NCBI GenBank assembly: GCA_018645005.1
Contig: JABGPJ010000110.1
Coordinates: forward strand, 39,429-103,428
Source of the DNA: Deltaproteobacteria bacterium
GTDB lineage: Bacteria > SAR324 > XYD2-FULL-50-16
DNA: 64,000 nt
Direction: 5' to 3'
Shown: piece by piece, positions 10,247-21,555 of the stretch
Position numbering within the stretch: position 1 is the stretch's first letter
Layout: every line of letters begins with the position of its first letter
Position numbers and translations under genes: made by a program
Notes under the pieces: model-generated
Told to the model about the DNA's origin: nothing
The model's input: only the letters and a program-made list of their open reading frames with translations
The model's database searches: none

Positions 10247-11446
10247 ATGGCGAAGGAAGCATTTAAGCGCGATAAGCCGCATGTTAACGTAGGAACAATC
10301 GGTCATGTTGACCACGGTAAAACAACGCTGACTGCCCAGATAACGAGAGTCCTTGCCCAGCTGGGGCGAGCCGAATATAAAGGGTACGGTGCTATCGACA
10401 ACGCGCCTGAAGAGAGAGAGCGCGGGATTACGATTGCAACAGCACATGTTGAATACTCCAGTGAAACTCGACATTATGCCCACGTGGACTGCCCAGGTCA
10501 TGCTGACTACATTAAAAACATGATTACAGGTGCCGCCCAGATGGACGGATCAATCCTGGTCGTATCCGCAGCAGACGGTCCGATGCCCCAGACTCGCGAG
10601 CATATCCTTCTTTCCAAGCAGGTGGGGGTTCCTTATATTATCGTTTTCCTGAACAAGGTTGATCAGGTGGACGATGATGAACTTCTGGAACTTGTAGAAA
10701 TGGAAGTGCGGGAACTATTAAGTGAGTATGGTTTTCCAGGGGATGACACACCCGTGATTATGGGAAGTGCATTGAATATGGAAGAAACCAAGGAGGACGA
10801 CCCAAATCAGGAAGTATTCAAGCCCATCCACGATTTAATCGCTGCTCTTGACAGTTACATCCCAGTCCCCGAACGCGAAATCGACAAGCCATTCTCCATG
10901 CCGGTTGAAGATATCTTCTCAATTCAGGGACGTGGAACAGTCGCTACCGGCCGAATCGAGCGGGGTGTTATCAAGGTAGGTGAAAAAGTCGAAATCGTAG
11001 GAATCCGCCCGACCCAAGATACAGTAGCAACAGGCGTGGAAATGTTTCGCAAGTTGCTGGACAGAGGAGAGGCAGGTGATAATATCGGATTGCTGTTAAG
11101 AGGAACCAAACGGACAGATATCGAACGAGGGCAGGTTATCTGCAAGCCTGGATCCATTACGCCGCACACCAAATTCAAGGGTGAGGTTTATGTCCTGACC
11201 AAGGATGAGGGTGGACGACATACGCCGTTCTTTACAAATTATCGGCCTCAATTCTATTTCAGAACAACCGATGTGACCGGTATGTGCCAGTTACCAGAAG
11301 GTGTGGAAATGGTGATGCCGGGCGACCATATCACAATGTCGGTTGAACTGATTTCAAGTATCGCTATGGAACTTGGGTTGAGATTCGCCATTAGAGAAGG
11401 CGGTCGAACCGTCGGTTCTGGAACGATTACTGAAATTACCGAATAG
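10247..11446 (+). CDS. tuf: Elongation factor Tu
   Basis: 399 aa; [47 protein letters not shown]. Confidence 0.98.
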   Translation: MAKEAFKRDKPHVNVGTIGHVDHGKTTLTAQITRVLAQLGRAEYKGYGAIDNAPEERERGITIATAHVEYSSETRHYAHVDCPGHADYIKNMITGAAQMDGSILVVSAADGPMPQTREHILLSKQVGVPYIIVFLNKVDQVDDDELLELVEMEVRELLSEYGFPGDDTPVIMGSALNMEETKEDDPNQEVFKPIHDLIAALDSYIPVPEREIDKPFSMPVEDIFSIQGRGTVATGRIERGVIKVGEKVEIVGIRPTQDTVATGVEMFRKLLDRGEAGDNIGLLLRGTKRTDIERGQVICKPGSITPHTKFKGEVYVLTKDEGGRHTPFFTNYRPQFYFRTTDVTGMCQLPEGVEMVMPGDHITMSVELISSIAMELGLRFAIREGGRTVGSGTITEITE

Positions 11447-11461
11447 ATCTGACGAGGATTA

Positions 11462-11770
11462 ATGACTCAAAAAATACGTGTTAACTTTAAGGCCTTTGAT
11501 TCAAAGCAGTTAGACAAGGCCGTAAAGGAGATTGTTTCCATTGTGAAAAGGTCCGGGGCCAACGTGATCGGCCCCGTTCCATTGCCGACCCGAAAGCAGA
11601 AGATTTGTGTTCTTCGGTCTCCGCATGTAAACAAAAAATCGAGAGAGCAGTTTGAGTTCAATACACACAAACGGCTTCTGTATATCACCGAAACGACGCC
11701 GCAGACGATGGACTCGCTGATGAAGCTGGACGTGTCGGCCGGGGTTCAGGTGGATATCAAACTCAAGTAG
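11462..11770 (+). CDS. rpsJ: 30S ribosomal protein S10
   Basis: [21 protein letters not shown]...[39 protein letters not shown]. Confidence 0.97.
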   Translation: MTQKIRVNFKAFDSKQLDKAVKEIVSIVKRSGANVIGPVPLPTRKQKICVLRSPHVNKKSREQFEFNTHKRLLYITETTPQTMDSLMKLDVSAGVQVDIKLK

Positions 11771-11803
11771 TAATTCAACATACAGTAAAGTTTAAAGGAT
11801 TTC

Positions 11804-12427
11804 ATGACTATTTTAAAGGTGTACAATCTTGGAAATCAGGAGACCGGCACCGTTGACCTTCACGACAGCATCGCCGAATCGAAGCTGAATCCTTTTGTGA
11901 TAAAGGATGTAGTGGTTTCCTATATGTCTGAGAGACAACAGGGGACGCACAAGGTCAAAGGTAGATCGGAAGTGGCAGGTACTAGAAAAAAGTTGTTTCG
12001 CCAGAAGGGAACAGGTAACGCCCGGGTAGGATCCCTGCAGTCACCGACACGGAGACATGGTGGAGTTGCTTTTGGTCCCGTTCCAAGGAGCCATGCGGTA
12101 GCCGTCAATAAGAAAGTGCGGAAGAAGGCATTGGTATCCGTCATCGGATCCAAAATCAGAAACGAAGAGATGCTGGTGGTTGAGGACCTGAAACTCCAGG
12201 ACCATAAAACCAAAAACCTCGTAACAATCCTTGAGGCATTAAAACTCGAAAAAACGCTGGTCGTTTTCTCCGAAGAAGACCCTAATTTTGCACTTGCCGC
12301 GCGAAATATCCCAACAATTAAATGTGTACACAGCAAGGGTTTGAGTGTGTATGACGTTCTGAATCACAAGAATCTGGTTATGACGAAAGACGCACTACTT
12401 GATGTTGAGGGGAGGATGTTGAAATGA
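11804..12427 (+). CDS. rplD: 50S ribosomal protein L4
   Basis: RQGTHKVKGRSEVAGTRKKLFRQKGTGNARVGSLQSPTRRHGGVAFGPVPR. Confidence 0.96.
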   Translation: MTILKVYNLGNQETGTVDLHDSIAESKLNPFVIKDVVVSYMSERQQGTHKVKGRSEVAGTRKKLFRQKGTGNARVGSLQSPTRRHGGVAFGPVPRSHAVAVNKKVRKKALVSVIGSKIRNEEMLVVEDLKLQDHKTKNLVTILEALKLEKTLVVFSEEDPNFALAARNIPTIKCVHSKGLSVYDVLNHKNLVMTKDALLDVEGRMLK

Positions 12428-12714
12428 AAAATCAATTCGGGTTTATTTCCAATCCATATATTACGGAAAAGGTTCTGTTCCTCAACGAAGAGCAGAACAA
12501 GGTCGTGTTCAAAATTGACAGAACCGTGAACAAGATCGAGCTGAAAAAAGCTATTGAATCTATCTTCAACGTGACTGTCGAGGCTATCAACACCTTGAAT
12601 GTCAGAGGAAAGAAAAAGAGACTTGGAAAGTGGGAAGGACGCCGCGCCGATTGGAAAAAAGCGGTTGTAACGTTGAAAGAAGGTGACACCATAGAATATT
12701 TTGAAGGCGCCTAA
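12424..12714 (+). CDS. rplW: 50S ribosomal protein L23
   Basis: PYITEKVLFLNEEQNKVVFKIDRTVNKIELKKAIESIFNVTVEAINTLNVRGKKKRLG; overlaps the rplD stop by 4 nt. Confidence 0.95.
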   Translation: MKNQFGFISNPYITEKVLFLNEEQNKVVFKIDRTVNKIELKKAIESIFNVTVEAINTLNVRGKKKRLGKWEGRRADWKKAVVTLKEGDTIEYFEGA

Positions 12715-12764
12715 CCGGCGATCAACGGTTTTTAGAGTTGCACAACAAATACAGAAGATAACAG

Positions 12765-13589
12765 ATGTCTATTAAAAAATACAAACCGACTTCGCCCGGA
12801 CAGAGAGGGATGAGTGTTTCCGGCTTCGATGAAATCACCACTTCGAAACCGGAGAAAAGTTTGCTGGCGCCAAAAAAGAGAATCAGCGGGCGCAATAATA
12901 ACGGTAGAATCACAACCCGACATCGCGGAGGCGGTCATAAAAGACGATATCGCATTATTGATTTCAGAAGGGAAAAATTTGATATTCCCGGAAAGGTGGC
13001 GACCATTGAGTACGATCCCAATAGAACTGCACGGATCTGCCTGATTCATTATGCTGATGGTGAGCGACGCTATATTTTGGCCCCGGACCGCATCAAAGTC
13101 GGTGACACTGTTATTTCTGGGGATAATGTGAATATTGACATCGGCAACACCATGCCGCTGAAAAACATCCCCCTCGGAACACTGATCCACAATATAGAGC
13201 TTAAACCACTCAAGGGCGGGCAATTGGTTAGAAGTGCCGGTACGGCTGCGACCTTAATGGCTAAGGAAGGGCGATTTGCCAACATCAAACTCCGGTCAGG
13301 AGAGATGCGGCTGATTCATCTGGAATGTCGCGCGACGATTGGCCAGGTAGGAAACACCGATCACTCTCTCATAAAAATTGGTAAAGCGGGGAGATCCCGT
13401 CACAAAGGCATCCGACCGACGGTAAGAGGGGTTGCTATGAACCCTGTTGACCATCCGCATGGTGGTGGTGAAGGCCGGACCAGTGGTGGACGTCATCCGG
13501 TATCCCCTTGGGGAAGCCCGACGAAAGGTGCTCGAACACGTAAAAACAAGCGGACCGACCGCTATATTGTAACTAGAAGAAAAAAATAA
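12765..13589 (+). CDS. rplB: 50S ribosomal protein L2
   Basis: [18 protein letters not shown]...[28 protein letters not shown]...[29 protein letters not shown]. Confidence 0.98.
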   Translation: MSIKKYKPTSPGQRGMSVSGFDEITTSKPEKSLLAPKKRISGRNNNGRITTRHRGGGHKRRYRIIDFRREKFDIPGKVATIEYDPNRTARICLIHYADGERRYILAPDRIKVGDTVISGDNVNIDIGNTMPLKNIPLGTLIHNIELKPLKGGQLVRSAGTAATLMAKEGRFANIKLRSGEMRLIHLECRATIGQVGNTDHSLIKIGKAGRSRHKGIRPTVRGVAMNPVDHPHGGGEGRTSGGRHPVSPWGSPTKGARTRKNKRTDRYIVTRRKK

Positions 13590-13615
13590 TCTCATAGCCA
13601 ATAAGGAGATGACAA

Positions 13616-13900
13616 GTGCCTAGATCTTTAAAAAAAGGCCCGTTTATAGACGAGCATCTATTAAAAAAATGCACGACAGCAAAAGCGCAAGGAGACCGCA
13701 AGGTCATTAAGACCTGGTCAAGGCGATCTGTGGTCATGCCTGAATTTGTCGGACTTAATGTTGCTGTCCATAACGGAAACAAATTTATTCCCATTTTTAT
13801 TACTGAGAATATGGTGGGACATAAATTTGGGGAATTTTCGCCTACCAGAACCTATCGAGGACACGTTACCAAATCCGATAAACGCAGTAAAAAGGCATAA
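13616..13900 (+). CDS. rpsS: 30S ribosomal protein S19
   Basis: [18 protein letters not shown]...[25 protein letters not shown] start. Confidence 0.97.
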   Translation: MPRSLKKGPFIDEHLLKKCTTAKAQGDRKVIKTWSRRSVVMPEFVGLNVAVHNGNKFIPIFITENMVGHKFGEFSPTRTYRGHVTKSDKRSKKA

Positions 13901-14263
13901 ATGAAAAAGAATCTTGATAATTCTAAAAAGAAGACGATTGCCAAGGCGTCGATGAGTCATGCACGGGTGGCGCCGCGAAAAGCAAAATTGGTAATCGATC
14001 AGATTCGTGGTTCAAACGTCACGCTGGCGTTAGCAACACTTGAACACACCAGAAGAAGCTCGAATCCGATCGTTAAAAAAGTGTTGGAGTCGGCTATTGC
14101 AAACGCCGTCGAAAAGGACAGCAGCGTTAACCCGGATGAATTGGTGATTACCGAAGCCCGGGTGGATAAAGGCCGAACATTGAAAAGAATTAGGCCCAGA
14201 GCCATGGGACGCGCATCGCAGATTTTGAAACGATCGAGTCATATCTCCCTGTCAGTGGGTTAA
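13901..14263 (+). CDS. rplV: 50S ribosomal protein L22
   Basis: SHARVAPRKAKLVIDQIRG...PRAMGRASQILKRSSHISL. Confidence 0.95.
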   Translation: MKKNLDNSKKKTIAKASMSHARVAPRKAKLVIDQIRGSNVTLALATLEHTRRSSNPIVKKVLESAIANAVEKDSSVNPDELVITEARVDKGRTLKRIRPRAMGRASQILKRSSHISLSVG

Positions 14264-14315
14264 GATCGCATCAGTCAAAGATAACAAAATCCTGTAAAAT
14301 ATTGGGAGGAAAAAG

Positions 14316-14990
14316 TTGGGACAAAAAGTTAACCCCATTGGACTTAGGTTAGGAATTACAAAGTCCTGGCAATCCAATTGGTACGCGGAAAAGAAGTACG
14401 GCAGTATTCTTTTGGAAGATATCAAAATTAAGAAGTATATCAGTAGGACCCTGAAACATGCGGGTATCGCAAACATCGAGATTGAAAGGGCTGCAAAAAG
14501 TCTGAAAATCTATATTCACGCCATGCGCCCCGGTATCATCATCGGTCGCAAAGGTGAGGAAGCAGACAAAGTCAAAAAGAACATCGCGAAAATCGTTGGT
14601 CATGAAGATCTGGTCGTCAATATTAAAGAAGTCAGAAGACCGGAAATCGACGCCCAACTGATCGCGAATAACATCGCCATGCAGTTGGAACGCCGGGTAG
14701 CGTTTCGCCGGGTGATGAAAAAGACACTGCAAAATGTGATGCGGTTCAATGTGACGGGTTGCAAGATCATGGTTGCGGGAAGACTGAACGGTGCAGAAAT
14801 GGCACGGACCGAATGGATTCTGGAGGGTCGAATACCTTTGCACACGCTAAAAGCGGATATCAATTATGCGGTTTGCAAGGCCAAAACAATCTACGGAATT
14901 ATTGGTGTAAAAGTTTGGGTCTTCAACGAACAAATAGAAGTCGAATCGCAGGTGCGAAGAAGACGAAGAAAGTTTAAAAGGGAGAAATAG
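14316..14990 (+). CDS. rpsC: 30S ribosomal protein S3
   Basis: [24 protein letters not shown]...[14 protein letters not shown] start. Confidence 0.97.
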   Translation: MGQKVNPIGLRLGITKSWQSNWYAEKKYGSILLEDIKIKKYISRTLKHAGIANIEIERAAKSLKIYIHAMRPGIIIGRKGEEADKVKKNIAKIVGHEDLVVNIKEVRRPEIDAQLIANNIAMQLERRVAFRRVMKKTLQNVMRFNVTGCKIMVAGRLNGAEMARTEWILEGRIPLHTLKADINYAVCKAKTIYGIIGVKVWVFNEQIEVESQVRRRRRKFKREK

Positions 14991-14992
14991 TC

Positions 14993-15403
14993 ATGTTAAT
15001 GCCGTCAAGGACGAAATATCGAAAACGCCAAACCGGACGTAACCGAGGTGAAGCTTCTCGAGGCAACCAGATTAGTTTTGGTTCCCTGGCGATCCAGGCG
15101 ACCGGTCGTGGATTTTTGAACTCCAGACAAATTGAAGCTGGAAGACGGGCAATGACCCGTTTTGTAAAAAGGGATGGAAAGATCTGGATTCGCGTGTTTC
15201 CGGATAAACCAATCTCTAAAAAGCCTGCTGAAACGAGGATGGGAAAGGGAAAAGGATCTGTAGATCAATGGGTCTGCGCAATCAAACCGGGACGTATTAT
15301 TTTTGAGATAGAAGGCGTCAGTCCAGCAATCGCAAGAGAAGCATTCAAACTGGCACAATATAAGTTGCCTATTAAGACAACCATCATCGAAAGAGAGGAT
15401 TAA
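14993..15403 (+). CDS. rplP: 50S ribosomal protein L16
   Basis: [28 protein letters not shown]...RIFPD-like region, [15 protein letters not shown]. Confidence 0.97.
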   Translation: MLMPSRTKYRKRQTGRNRGEASRGNQISFGSLAIQATGRGFLNSRQIEAGRRAMTRFVKRDGKIWIRVFPDKPISKKPAETRMGKGKGSVDQWVCAIKPGRIIFEIEGVSPAIAREAFKLAQYKLPIKTTIIERED

Positions 15404-15405
15404 TC

Positions 15406-15588
15406 ATGAAAGCTTCCGAACTCAGGCAGCTCTCAAAGGAAGATCTGAAGGCAAAAGTTGTTAGCCTTGAGGAAAACCTTTTTCGATTACGCTGTAATAA
15501 GAGCATTGGACAACTGGAAGACACATCAGCTTTAAAAATTGCCTGTAAAGATATCGCCCGGGCGAAAACCGTGTTGAACGAGAATTGA
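15406..15588 (+). CDS. rpmC: 50S ribosomal protein L29
   Basis: MKASELRQLSKEDLKAKVVSLEENLFRLR; canonical position. Confidence 0.93.
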   Translation: MKASELRQLSKEDLKAKVVSLEENLFRLRCNKSIGQLEDTSALKIACKDIARAKTVLNEN

Positions 15589-15621
15589 AATCGATGTTTA
15601 TATTTTGGACAATAAACGAGT

Positions 15622-15894
15622 ATGAGTGACAATAAAAAAACAATCCAAAGACGGAAAAAGGTTCTTCAGGGTGTGATCGTCAGTGACAAGATGGAAAAAA
15701 CCGCTGTCGCGCTGGTCAAACGAACCGTTCAGCACCCTCTATATAAAAGAACAGTCAGAAGATCCAAAAAGTACAAGATCCACGATGAGCAGGACGTATG
15801 TCAGATTGGAGATCATGTACGTCTGATCGAATGCAAGCCGATCAGCAAAGACAAACGCTGGCGTCTGCTAGATGTTGTACGGAAGGCGGTCTAG
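15622..15894 (+). CDS. rpsQ: 30S ribosomal protein S17
   Basis: LQGVIVSDKMEKTAVALVKRTVQHPLYKRTVRRSKKYKIHDE. Confidence 0.96.
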   Translation: MSDNKKTIQRRKKVLQGVIVSDKMEKTAVALVKRTVQHPLYKRTVRRSKKYKIHDEQDVCQIGDHVRLIECKPISKDKRWRLLDVVRKAV

Positions 15895-15935
15895 GAGAAC
15901 CCGTCTTAATTATTTGAAAAACAGGAGATTATTCG

Positions 15936-16304
15936 ATGATTCAAACACAATCACGGATGGAGGTCGCTGATAACTCGGGCGCCAAAGAGATTATGTGTAT
16001 TAAGGTGCTCGGTGGTTCAGGTAGACGCTACGCGAGAATCGGTGATGTCATCGTGGCGTCGGTCAAACAGGCTGCACCCCGCGGGAAAGTGAAATCCGGT
16101 GAAATCGTCAAGGCAGTTATCGTGCGTACCGCTTATGCAACACAAAGAAACGATGGGACGGCCATTCGTTTTGATACTAACGCTGCAGTCATTCTGGACC
16201 CTAAAATGGAACCGATTGGTACCCGGATTTTCGGACCAGTCGGTAGGGAACTGCGGTCAAAAAACTTTATGAAAATCGTTTCGTTAGCCCCCGAAGTGGT
16301 TTAA
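15936..16304 (+). CDS. rplN: 50S ribosomal protein L14
   Basis: [44 protein letters not shown]. Confidence 0.98.
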   Translation: MIQTQSRMEVADNSGAKEIMCIKVLGGSGRRYARIGDVIVASVKQAAPRGKVKSGEIVKAVIVRTAYATQRNDGTAIRFDTNAAVILDPKMEPIGTRIFGPVGRELRSKNFMKIVSLAPEVV

Positions 16305-16361
16305 CGCTAGATCGAGATACTTATGAAAAAAAGCAATAAAAAGGGAGAAGTCCGTCAAAAG

Positions 16362-16679
16362 ATGAAACTCCTTTTAAAAAAAGACGATGTAGTGGAGGTG
16401 ATCAGTGGCAAGGATAAAGGCACCACAGGGAAAATCCTCAGTATAGATCGCTATAACGCCCGCGTGATTGTCGAAGGTGTCAATATTGTCACCAAGCACG
16501 TAAAACCGACTCAGGCCGGGCAGGAAGGGAGAATTGAAAAATTTGAAGCCCCCATTCATTACTCCAACGTATTGTTATTTTGCAAAGAGAGCGGAAAAGG
16601 CGAACGGCTGAAAATTCGAATCAACGATGATAAATCCAAAACCAGGATGTTCGCAAAATCCGATATTGCAGTCGATTAA
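16362..16679 (+). CDS. rplX: 50S ribosomal protein L24 (start likely at 16362 within the longer ORF)
   Basis: MKLLLKKDDVVEVISGKDKGTTGKILSIDRYNARVIVEGVNIVTKHVKP (KOW motif). Confidence 0.93.
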   Translation: MKLLLKKDDVVEVISGKDKGTTGKILSIDRYNARVIVEGVNIVTKHVKPTQAGQEGRIEKFEAPIHYSNVLLFCKESGKGERLKIRINDDKSKTRMFAKSDIAVD

Positions 16680-16691
16680 TTGAGGTCAAAC

Positions 16692-17234
16692 GTGTCTACA
16701 CTAATTGAAAAGTATAAAAGCTCCGTCATTGATATCCTGCAGAAGGAGATCGGCTATAAAAATACCCATCAGATCCCGAAAATAACCAAAGTCGTGATCA
16801 ACGTTGGTGCCGGGGAAGCGATCCAGAATGTCAAATGCCTGGATGTGATTCAAGAATATATCGGAGAGATTGCCGGGCAGAAACCGATAGTCAGAAAAGC
16901 AAAAAAGTCAATTGCCGGGTTTAAGTTGCGCGAAGGGATGCCTATAGGTGTCAAGGTCACTTTACGCAGGCAGCGTATGTACGACTTTCTGGAACGGTTG
17001 ATCAATACGACACTACCACGGGTACGGGATTTCAACGGAATCTCTGCGAAAGCCTTTGACGGTGCGGGAAATTACACCCTCGGAATCAAGGAACAGCTCG
17101 TTTTTCCAGAAGTCAACTACGAAAAAATCGATCAAGTGCGTGGAATGAACATCACGATCGTTACAACTGCTAAGTCCGATGATGAAGCCAGATTATTGCT
17201 TTCATCTTTAGGGTTACCATTTAGAAAAAGTTAG
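16692..17234 (+). CDS. rplE: 50S ribosomal protein L5 (GTG start preferred at 16692)
   Basis: [20 protein letters not shown]...[22 protein letters not shown]...[11 protein letters not shown]. Confidence 0.96.
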   Translation: MSTLIEKYKSSVIDILQKEIGYKNTHQIPKITKVVINVGAGEAIQNVKCLDVIQEYIGEIAGQKPIVRKAKKSIAGFKLREGMPIGVKVTLRRQRMYDFLERLINTTLPRVRDFNGISAKAFDGAGNYTLGIKEQLVFPEVNYEKIDQVRGMNITIVTTAKSDDEARLLLSSLGLPFRKS

Positions 17235-17243
17235 GATATCGAT

Positions 17244-17429
17244 ATGGCGAAAAAGTCTTGGATAGCAAAACAAAAAAGACCAAAAAAGTTCAAAGTTAGA
17301 GAATACAACCGATGTGCCATTTGCGGCAGATCCAGGAGCTACATCAGAAAATTTGGTGTCTGCCGGATCTGTTTCAGAATTCGAGCGGGGTTCGGTCAAT
17401 TGCCGGGTGTTACAAAATCCAGCTGGTGA
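17244..17429 (+). CDS. rpsN: 30S ribosomal protein S14, zinc-binding (C+) short form
   Basis: 61 aa; [38 protein letters not shown] with CxxC...CxxC. Confidence 0.97.
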   Translation: MAKKSWIAKQKRPKKFKVREYNRCAICGRSRSYIRKFGVCRICFRIRAGFGQLPGVTKSSW

Positions 17430-17485
17430 TCAAAATTCTATTCTTGAAAATCAAACTGTTAATTCAGTAGTTACTGAGAGTACAT

Positions 17486-17884
17486 ATGTCAATGTCTGAT
17501 CCGATTGCGGATATGCTGACGCGCATTCGCAACGCAATACTGAGAGAGCACAAACAAGTTACGATCCCCTCCTCAAAAATTAAGGAGAACATCGCCAAAG
17601 TGCTGGCGGCAGAGGGATTTATCAACGATTACAATGTTCAAGCAGCCGGTGTCGGGAACGAACTGGTCATTCAACTGAGATACGATAGCAAGGGCGAACC
17701 GGTCATAAGAAGCGTCCAGCGTGTGAGCAAGCCCGGACTTCGAATATTTAAAGGGGCTAAAGAGATCAAACCGCTGTTGAACGGACAGGGAATCTACATC
17801 ATTTCCACATCCAATGGCGTCATGTCAGATGCCCAGTGTCGACAAGAAATGGTCGGTGGCGAAGTGATGTGTGCCGTAAGCTAA
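17486..17884 (+). CDS. rpsH: 30S ribosomal protein S8
   Basis: SDPIADMLTRIRNA...ISTSNGVMSDAQCRQEMVGGEVMCAVS. Confidence 0.97.
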   Translation: MSMSDPIADMLTRIRNAILREHKQVTIPSSKIKENIAKVLAAEGFINDYNVQAAGVGNELVIQLRYDSKGEPVIRSVQRVSKPGLRIFKGAKEIKPLLNGQGIYIISTSNGVMSDAQCRQEMVGGEVMCAVS

Positions 17885-17917
17885 AGGTGGCGCTAAATAG
17901 ATCAAGGAGAAATAGTA

Positions 17918-18460
17918 ATGTCAAGACTGGGAAAACTGCCGATCGCTTTTGATTCAAAAGTCAAGGCTGATTTTAAGGACGATGTGCTTAAAATCAAAGG
18001 GAATAACGGGGAGATGACTTTCAAAGTCCCCGCAGATGTCTCTTTGACTGTCACAAAAGAGAGTATTAAGGTCGATGCTGACCTGGAAACCGCTAATGGC
18101 CGGTCAATGGTCGGTACTGTAGCGTCCATTATCAAGAGCATGATTCATGGTGTGACAGAAGGATTTACGACCGTTTTGGAACTGGTTGGTGTCGGGTACA
18201 GAGCGCAGATTAGCGGGCAGAAATTGACTCTTCTGCTGGGATATTCCCATCCTGTAGAGTACAATCTGCCAAAAGTGGTTAAAGGTGAAGTTGAAGCGAC
18301 GACTAAGATCATTCTGAAAAGCTGTGACAAACAGGTTTTGGGTCAAACAGCGGCGGAAATAAGGAAATACAGACCACCCGAGCCATACAAGGGCAAAGGA
18401 ATCCTTTTTGAAGGCGAACAGGTCAAACGCAAGGCAGGAAAAGCGGCTAAGGCGTCTTAA
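17918..18460 (+). CDS. rplF: 50S ribosomal protein L6
   Basis: MSRLGKLPIAF...GVTEGFTTVLELVGVGYRAQ...YRPPEPYKGKGILFEGEQVKRKAGK. Confidence 0.97.
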   Translation: MSRLGKLPIAFDSKVKADFKDDVLKIKGNNGEMTFKVPADVSLTVTKESIKVDADLETANGRSMVGTVASIIKSMIHGVTEGFTTVLELVGVGYRAQISGQKLTLLLGYSHPVEYNLPKVVKGEVEATTKIILKSCDKQVLGQTAAEIRKYRPPEPYKGKGILFEGEQVKRKAGKAAKAS

Positions 18461-18585
18461 GAAACTGTTTGGGTTTATCACATCATAGTATACTGAAAGC
18501 GGATTTGCCGGATATCAGAACCGGTGTGTTACTGCCGGCAACACTGCTCACAGAGTTAACCGATCAATTATAGCTTGGTAAGTTA

Positions 18586-18957
18586 ATGGAAGCTGCAAAG
18601 AAAAGAATTCTGACAAGAAAAAGAAACAAGGTGCACGTCAGAAAACGCATCAGTGGGACAGAATCCCGTCCCAGGGTATCCGTATTCAGAAGCACAAAAC
18701 ATATCTACGTACAAGCCATCGATGACGTCAATGGCGTTGTGATCGCCTGTACCTCCTCGCTGGGAAAAGATGCGAAGGGAAAAATTGCAGGATACACCGG
18801 GAACAAAGCGGCAGCAGAAACTGTCGGCAAGATGTTCGGAGAAGTGTTGAAAACGAAGGGCGTCGAAAAAATAGTCTTTGACCGTAACGGATTCCTCTAC
18901 CACGGCAGGATAAAAAGCCTGGCAGACGGTATTCGAGAAGCGGGTTTACAATTCTAA
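18586..18957 (+). CDS. rplR: 50S ribosomal protein L18
   Basis: RVRKRISG-like, SRPRVSVFRSTKHIYVQAIDD...FDRNGFLYHGRIKSLADGIREAGLQF. Confidence 0.96.
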   Translation: MEAAKKRILTRKRNKVHVRKRISGTESRPRVSVFRSTKHIYVQAIDDVNGVVIACTSSLGKDAKGKIAGYTGNKAAAETVGKMFGEVLKTKGVEKIVFDRNGFLYHGRIKSLADGIREAGLQF

Positions 18958-18989
18958 AAAGCGAAAAATTACAAATTTTGAGGTAAATT

Positions 18990-19493
18990 TTGGCAGAAAA
19001 AGAAAAGAGCGATCTGATCGAAAAAGTCATTGAGGTCAAACGGGTCTCAAAAGTTGTCAAAGGTGGACGCCGGTTCAGTTTCAGCGCACTTGTCGTGGTT
19101 GGAGATGGCAAGGGACGTGTCGGTACCGGTTTGGGTAAAGCCAACGAGGTAATCGAAGCCGTGCGTAAAGGTACGGAAAAGGCTCAAAAGGCGATGAACG
19201 CATACAGCCTATACAAAAACAGTATTCCGCACCACGTGATCGGAAAACACGGTGCTGCCAAAGTATTAATGAAACCCTCACAGCCCGGGAGTGGAATTAT
19301 TTCGTCAGGCGCTGTCAGGGCTGTTGTAGAGGCGATTGGCATAAAAGATATCAACGCTAAGGCGCTGGGATCAGCTAATGTTAATAATCTGGTTCAAGCA
19401 ACAGTGAACGGGTTGAAACAGCTGAAGAGCTTCGGTGAAGTTGCCGAGAGAAGAAACAAAACCACTGAGGAAGTTTGTTTAATTGACTTTTAA
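18990..19493 (+). CDS. rpsE: 30S ribosomal protein S5
   Basis: [49 protein letters not shown] start. Confidence 0.96.
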   Translation: MAEKEKSDLIEKVIEVKRVSKVVKGGRRFSFSALVVVGDGKGRVGTGLGKANEVIEAVRKGTEKAQKAMNAYSLYKNSIPHHVIGKHGAAKVLMKPSQPGSGIISSGAVRAVVEAIGIKDINAKALGSANVNNLVQATVNGLKQLKSFGEVAERRNKTTEEVCLIDF

Positions 19494-19502
19494 GAAAAAA
19501 TC

Positions 19503-19685
19503 ATGGCTGGAAAAATCAAAGTAACACAAATCAGAAGTGGAATCGGCTTTACAAGGAAACAGCAGGAAACACTCAAGGGACTGGGTCTGCGTAAAATGCA
19601 CCAGACCCGTGAGTTGGAAGACACACCAGCTGTTCGCGGGATGGCCAAAAAGATATCCCACCTCGTTAGGCTCGAGGAAGCATAG
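19503..19685 (+). CDS. rpmD: 50S ribosomal protein L30
   Basis: [52 protein letters not shown]. Confidence 0.95.
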   Translation: MAGKIKVTQIRSGIGFTRKQQETLKGLGLRKMHQTRELEDTPAVRGMAKKISHLVRLEEA

Positions 19686-19763
19686 CACTATCAACACCAC
19701 CCGGTCGGTTTGATCTAACCAGAAACCTGCCACACACTGAAAAATCTAACGAAATGACACAAG

Positions 19764-20216
19764 ATGCTGCATAACTTGGAAAACGCGCCTGGGGCTGAAA
19801 ATAGAAAAAAACGCAGAGTCGGAAGGGGTCCCGGGTCAACACTCGGAAAAACCTCTGGGCGTGGACATAAAGGGCAAAACTCCCGATCAGGTAGTAGACG
19901 TCGGGTCGGATTCGAGGGTGGACAGATGCCACTGCACCGTAGACTTCCAAAGCGGGGTTTTAAGAATATCTTCCGGAAAATATACAATATTGTGAATCTG
20001 GGAGATATTGTTGAGTGTAAAAAATTGAAACTTGATGGCACGATCAATAGCGATGTATTAGCTGAGGCCGGCCTGATCAGGGACAATAAACTGCCGCTTA
20101 AGGTACTGGGAGAGGGAGCGGTAGAAGCCGCACTCACTATTGAGGCTCACAAATTCAGCGCATCTGCAGAAAAGAAAGTGACCGACGCGGGTGGAAAAAT
20201 ATCTATTATCGAATAA
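19764..20216 (+). CDS. rplO: 50S ribosomal protein L15
   Basis: KKRRVGRGPGSTLGKTSGRGHKGQNSRSG...GFEGGQMPLHRRLPKRGF. Confidence 0.96.
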   Translation: MLHNLENAPGAENRKKRRVGRGPGSTLGKTSGRGHKGQNSRSGSRRRVGFEGGQMPLHRRLPKRGFKNIFRKIYNIVNLGDIVECKKLKLDGTINSDVLAEAGLIRDNKLPLKVLGEGAVEAALTIEAHKFSASAEKKVTDAGGKISIIE

Positions 20217-20222
20217 GAGCGC

Positions 20223-21536
20223 ATGCTAGAAATATTTAAGAATATTTTTAAAATAGAAGAACTGCGTAATAGAATTGCTTTTACCTTGGCCATGTTGGTC
20301 GTATTTCGTCTGGGCGCTCATATTCCTGTACCCGGGATTGACAGTGCTGCTCTGGCTGAGTTCTTTAATGCGAACAGTAAGGGCTTATTGGGAAATATTG
20401 ACATGTTTTCCGGTGGGGCTTTTCGGAACATGACTATCTTCGCGCTTGGTATTATTCCTTATATCAGCGCCTCCATTATTATGCAGTTGCTGACGGCGGT
20501 TTTCCCATACTTTGAACGATTGTCCAAAGAGGGAGACGCCGGTAGGAAAAAGATCACCCAATACACCCGTTACGGAACCATCCTGTTAAGCGTAATTCAG
20601 GGATTCGGCATTGCCGCAACTCTTGAAAACGCAGGCCTGCAAGGGAACCGGTTGGTATTGGCCGGAATTGATTCCTGGGCCTTTCGTTTAAGTACCGTCA
20701 TCACACTGACAGCCGGCACGGCCTTTGTTATGTGGATGGGGGAACAGATGAGTGAGCGTGGCGTGGGGAATGGTGTTTCTCTGATCATATTCGCCGGGAT
20801 TGTTGTCGGTTTGCCGACAGCTTCGCTGCAGTCGATCGCGTTATTCCAGACAGGTGAACTGACGATTTTTATTCTACTGACGATAGCGATTATCGCACTG
20901 GCTGTGATCGGTGCTGTGATCTTTGTGGAAACCGCCAATCGGAAAATACCGATACAATATGCCAGGCGGCAGCAGGGAAACCGGGTTTTTGGTGGACAGT
21001 TTACTCATTTGCCACTGAAAATCAATTCAGCAAACGTCATTCCACCCATATTTGCCTCATCAATATTGATGTTTCCCGCCACGATTACAAGTTTTACCAG
21101 TATTGAATGGTTACAACGCATGGGGAATAGTCTCATGCCAGGGCGGTTCTTTTACAACGTCCTGTTTGTGATGATGATATTTTTCTTCTGCTTTTTCTAT
21201 ACAGCTATCCAGTACAATCCTGTTAAGATAGCAGATGAAATTAAGCGGGGCGGCGGTTTTATCCCTGGGATCCGTCCAGGTAACAAAACAGCCGTGTATT
21301 TGAACAATGTTTTACAACGATTGACTTTCGGCGGTGCGATCTACCTCTCTGCTGTCTGTGTATTGCCTACTGTGCTCATCACCTACTTCAACGTCCCGTT
21401 CTACTTTGGTGGAACGGCGCTGTTGATTGTTGTTGGGGTCGCTATTGATACAAATATGCAGATCGAAACCTTCTTGCTGAATCAAAACTATGATGGTTTT
21501 ATCCGCAAAAGTAAAAAGAGAAAAAGACGATTTTAG
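20223..21536 (+). CDS. secY: Preprotein translocase subunit SecY
   Basis: 437 aa, multi-pass; NIFKIEELRNRIAFTLAMLVVFRLGAHIPVPGID...GGAFRNMTIFALGIIPYISASIIMQLL. Confidence 0.97.
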   Translation: MLEIFKNIFKIEELRNRIAFTLAMLVVFRLGAHIPVPGIDSAALAEFFNANSKGLLGNIDMFSGGAFRNMTIFALGIIPYISASIIMQLLTAVFPYFERLSKEGDAGRKKITQYTRYGTILLSVIQGFGIAATLENAGLQGNRLVLAGIDSWAFRLSTVITLTAGTAFVMWMGEQMSERGVGNGVSLIIFAGIVVGLPTASLQSIALFQTGELTIFILLTIAIIALAVIGAVIFVETANRKIPIQYARRQQGNRVFGGQFTHLPLKINSANVIPPIFASSILMFPATITSFTSIEWLQRMGNSLMPGRFFYNVLFVMMIFFFCFFYTAIQYNPVKIADEIKRGGGFIPGIRPGNKTAVYLNNVLQRLTFGGAIYLSAVCVLPTVLITYFNVPFYFGGTALLIVVGVAIDTNMQIETFLLNQNYDGFIRKSKKRKRRF

Positions 21537-21555
21537 ACTTGGGTTATGTAATGCC

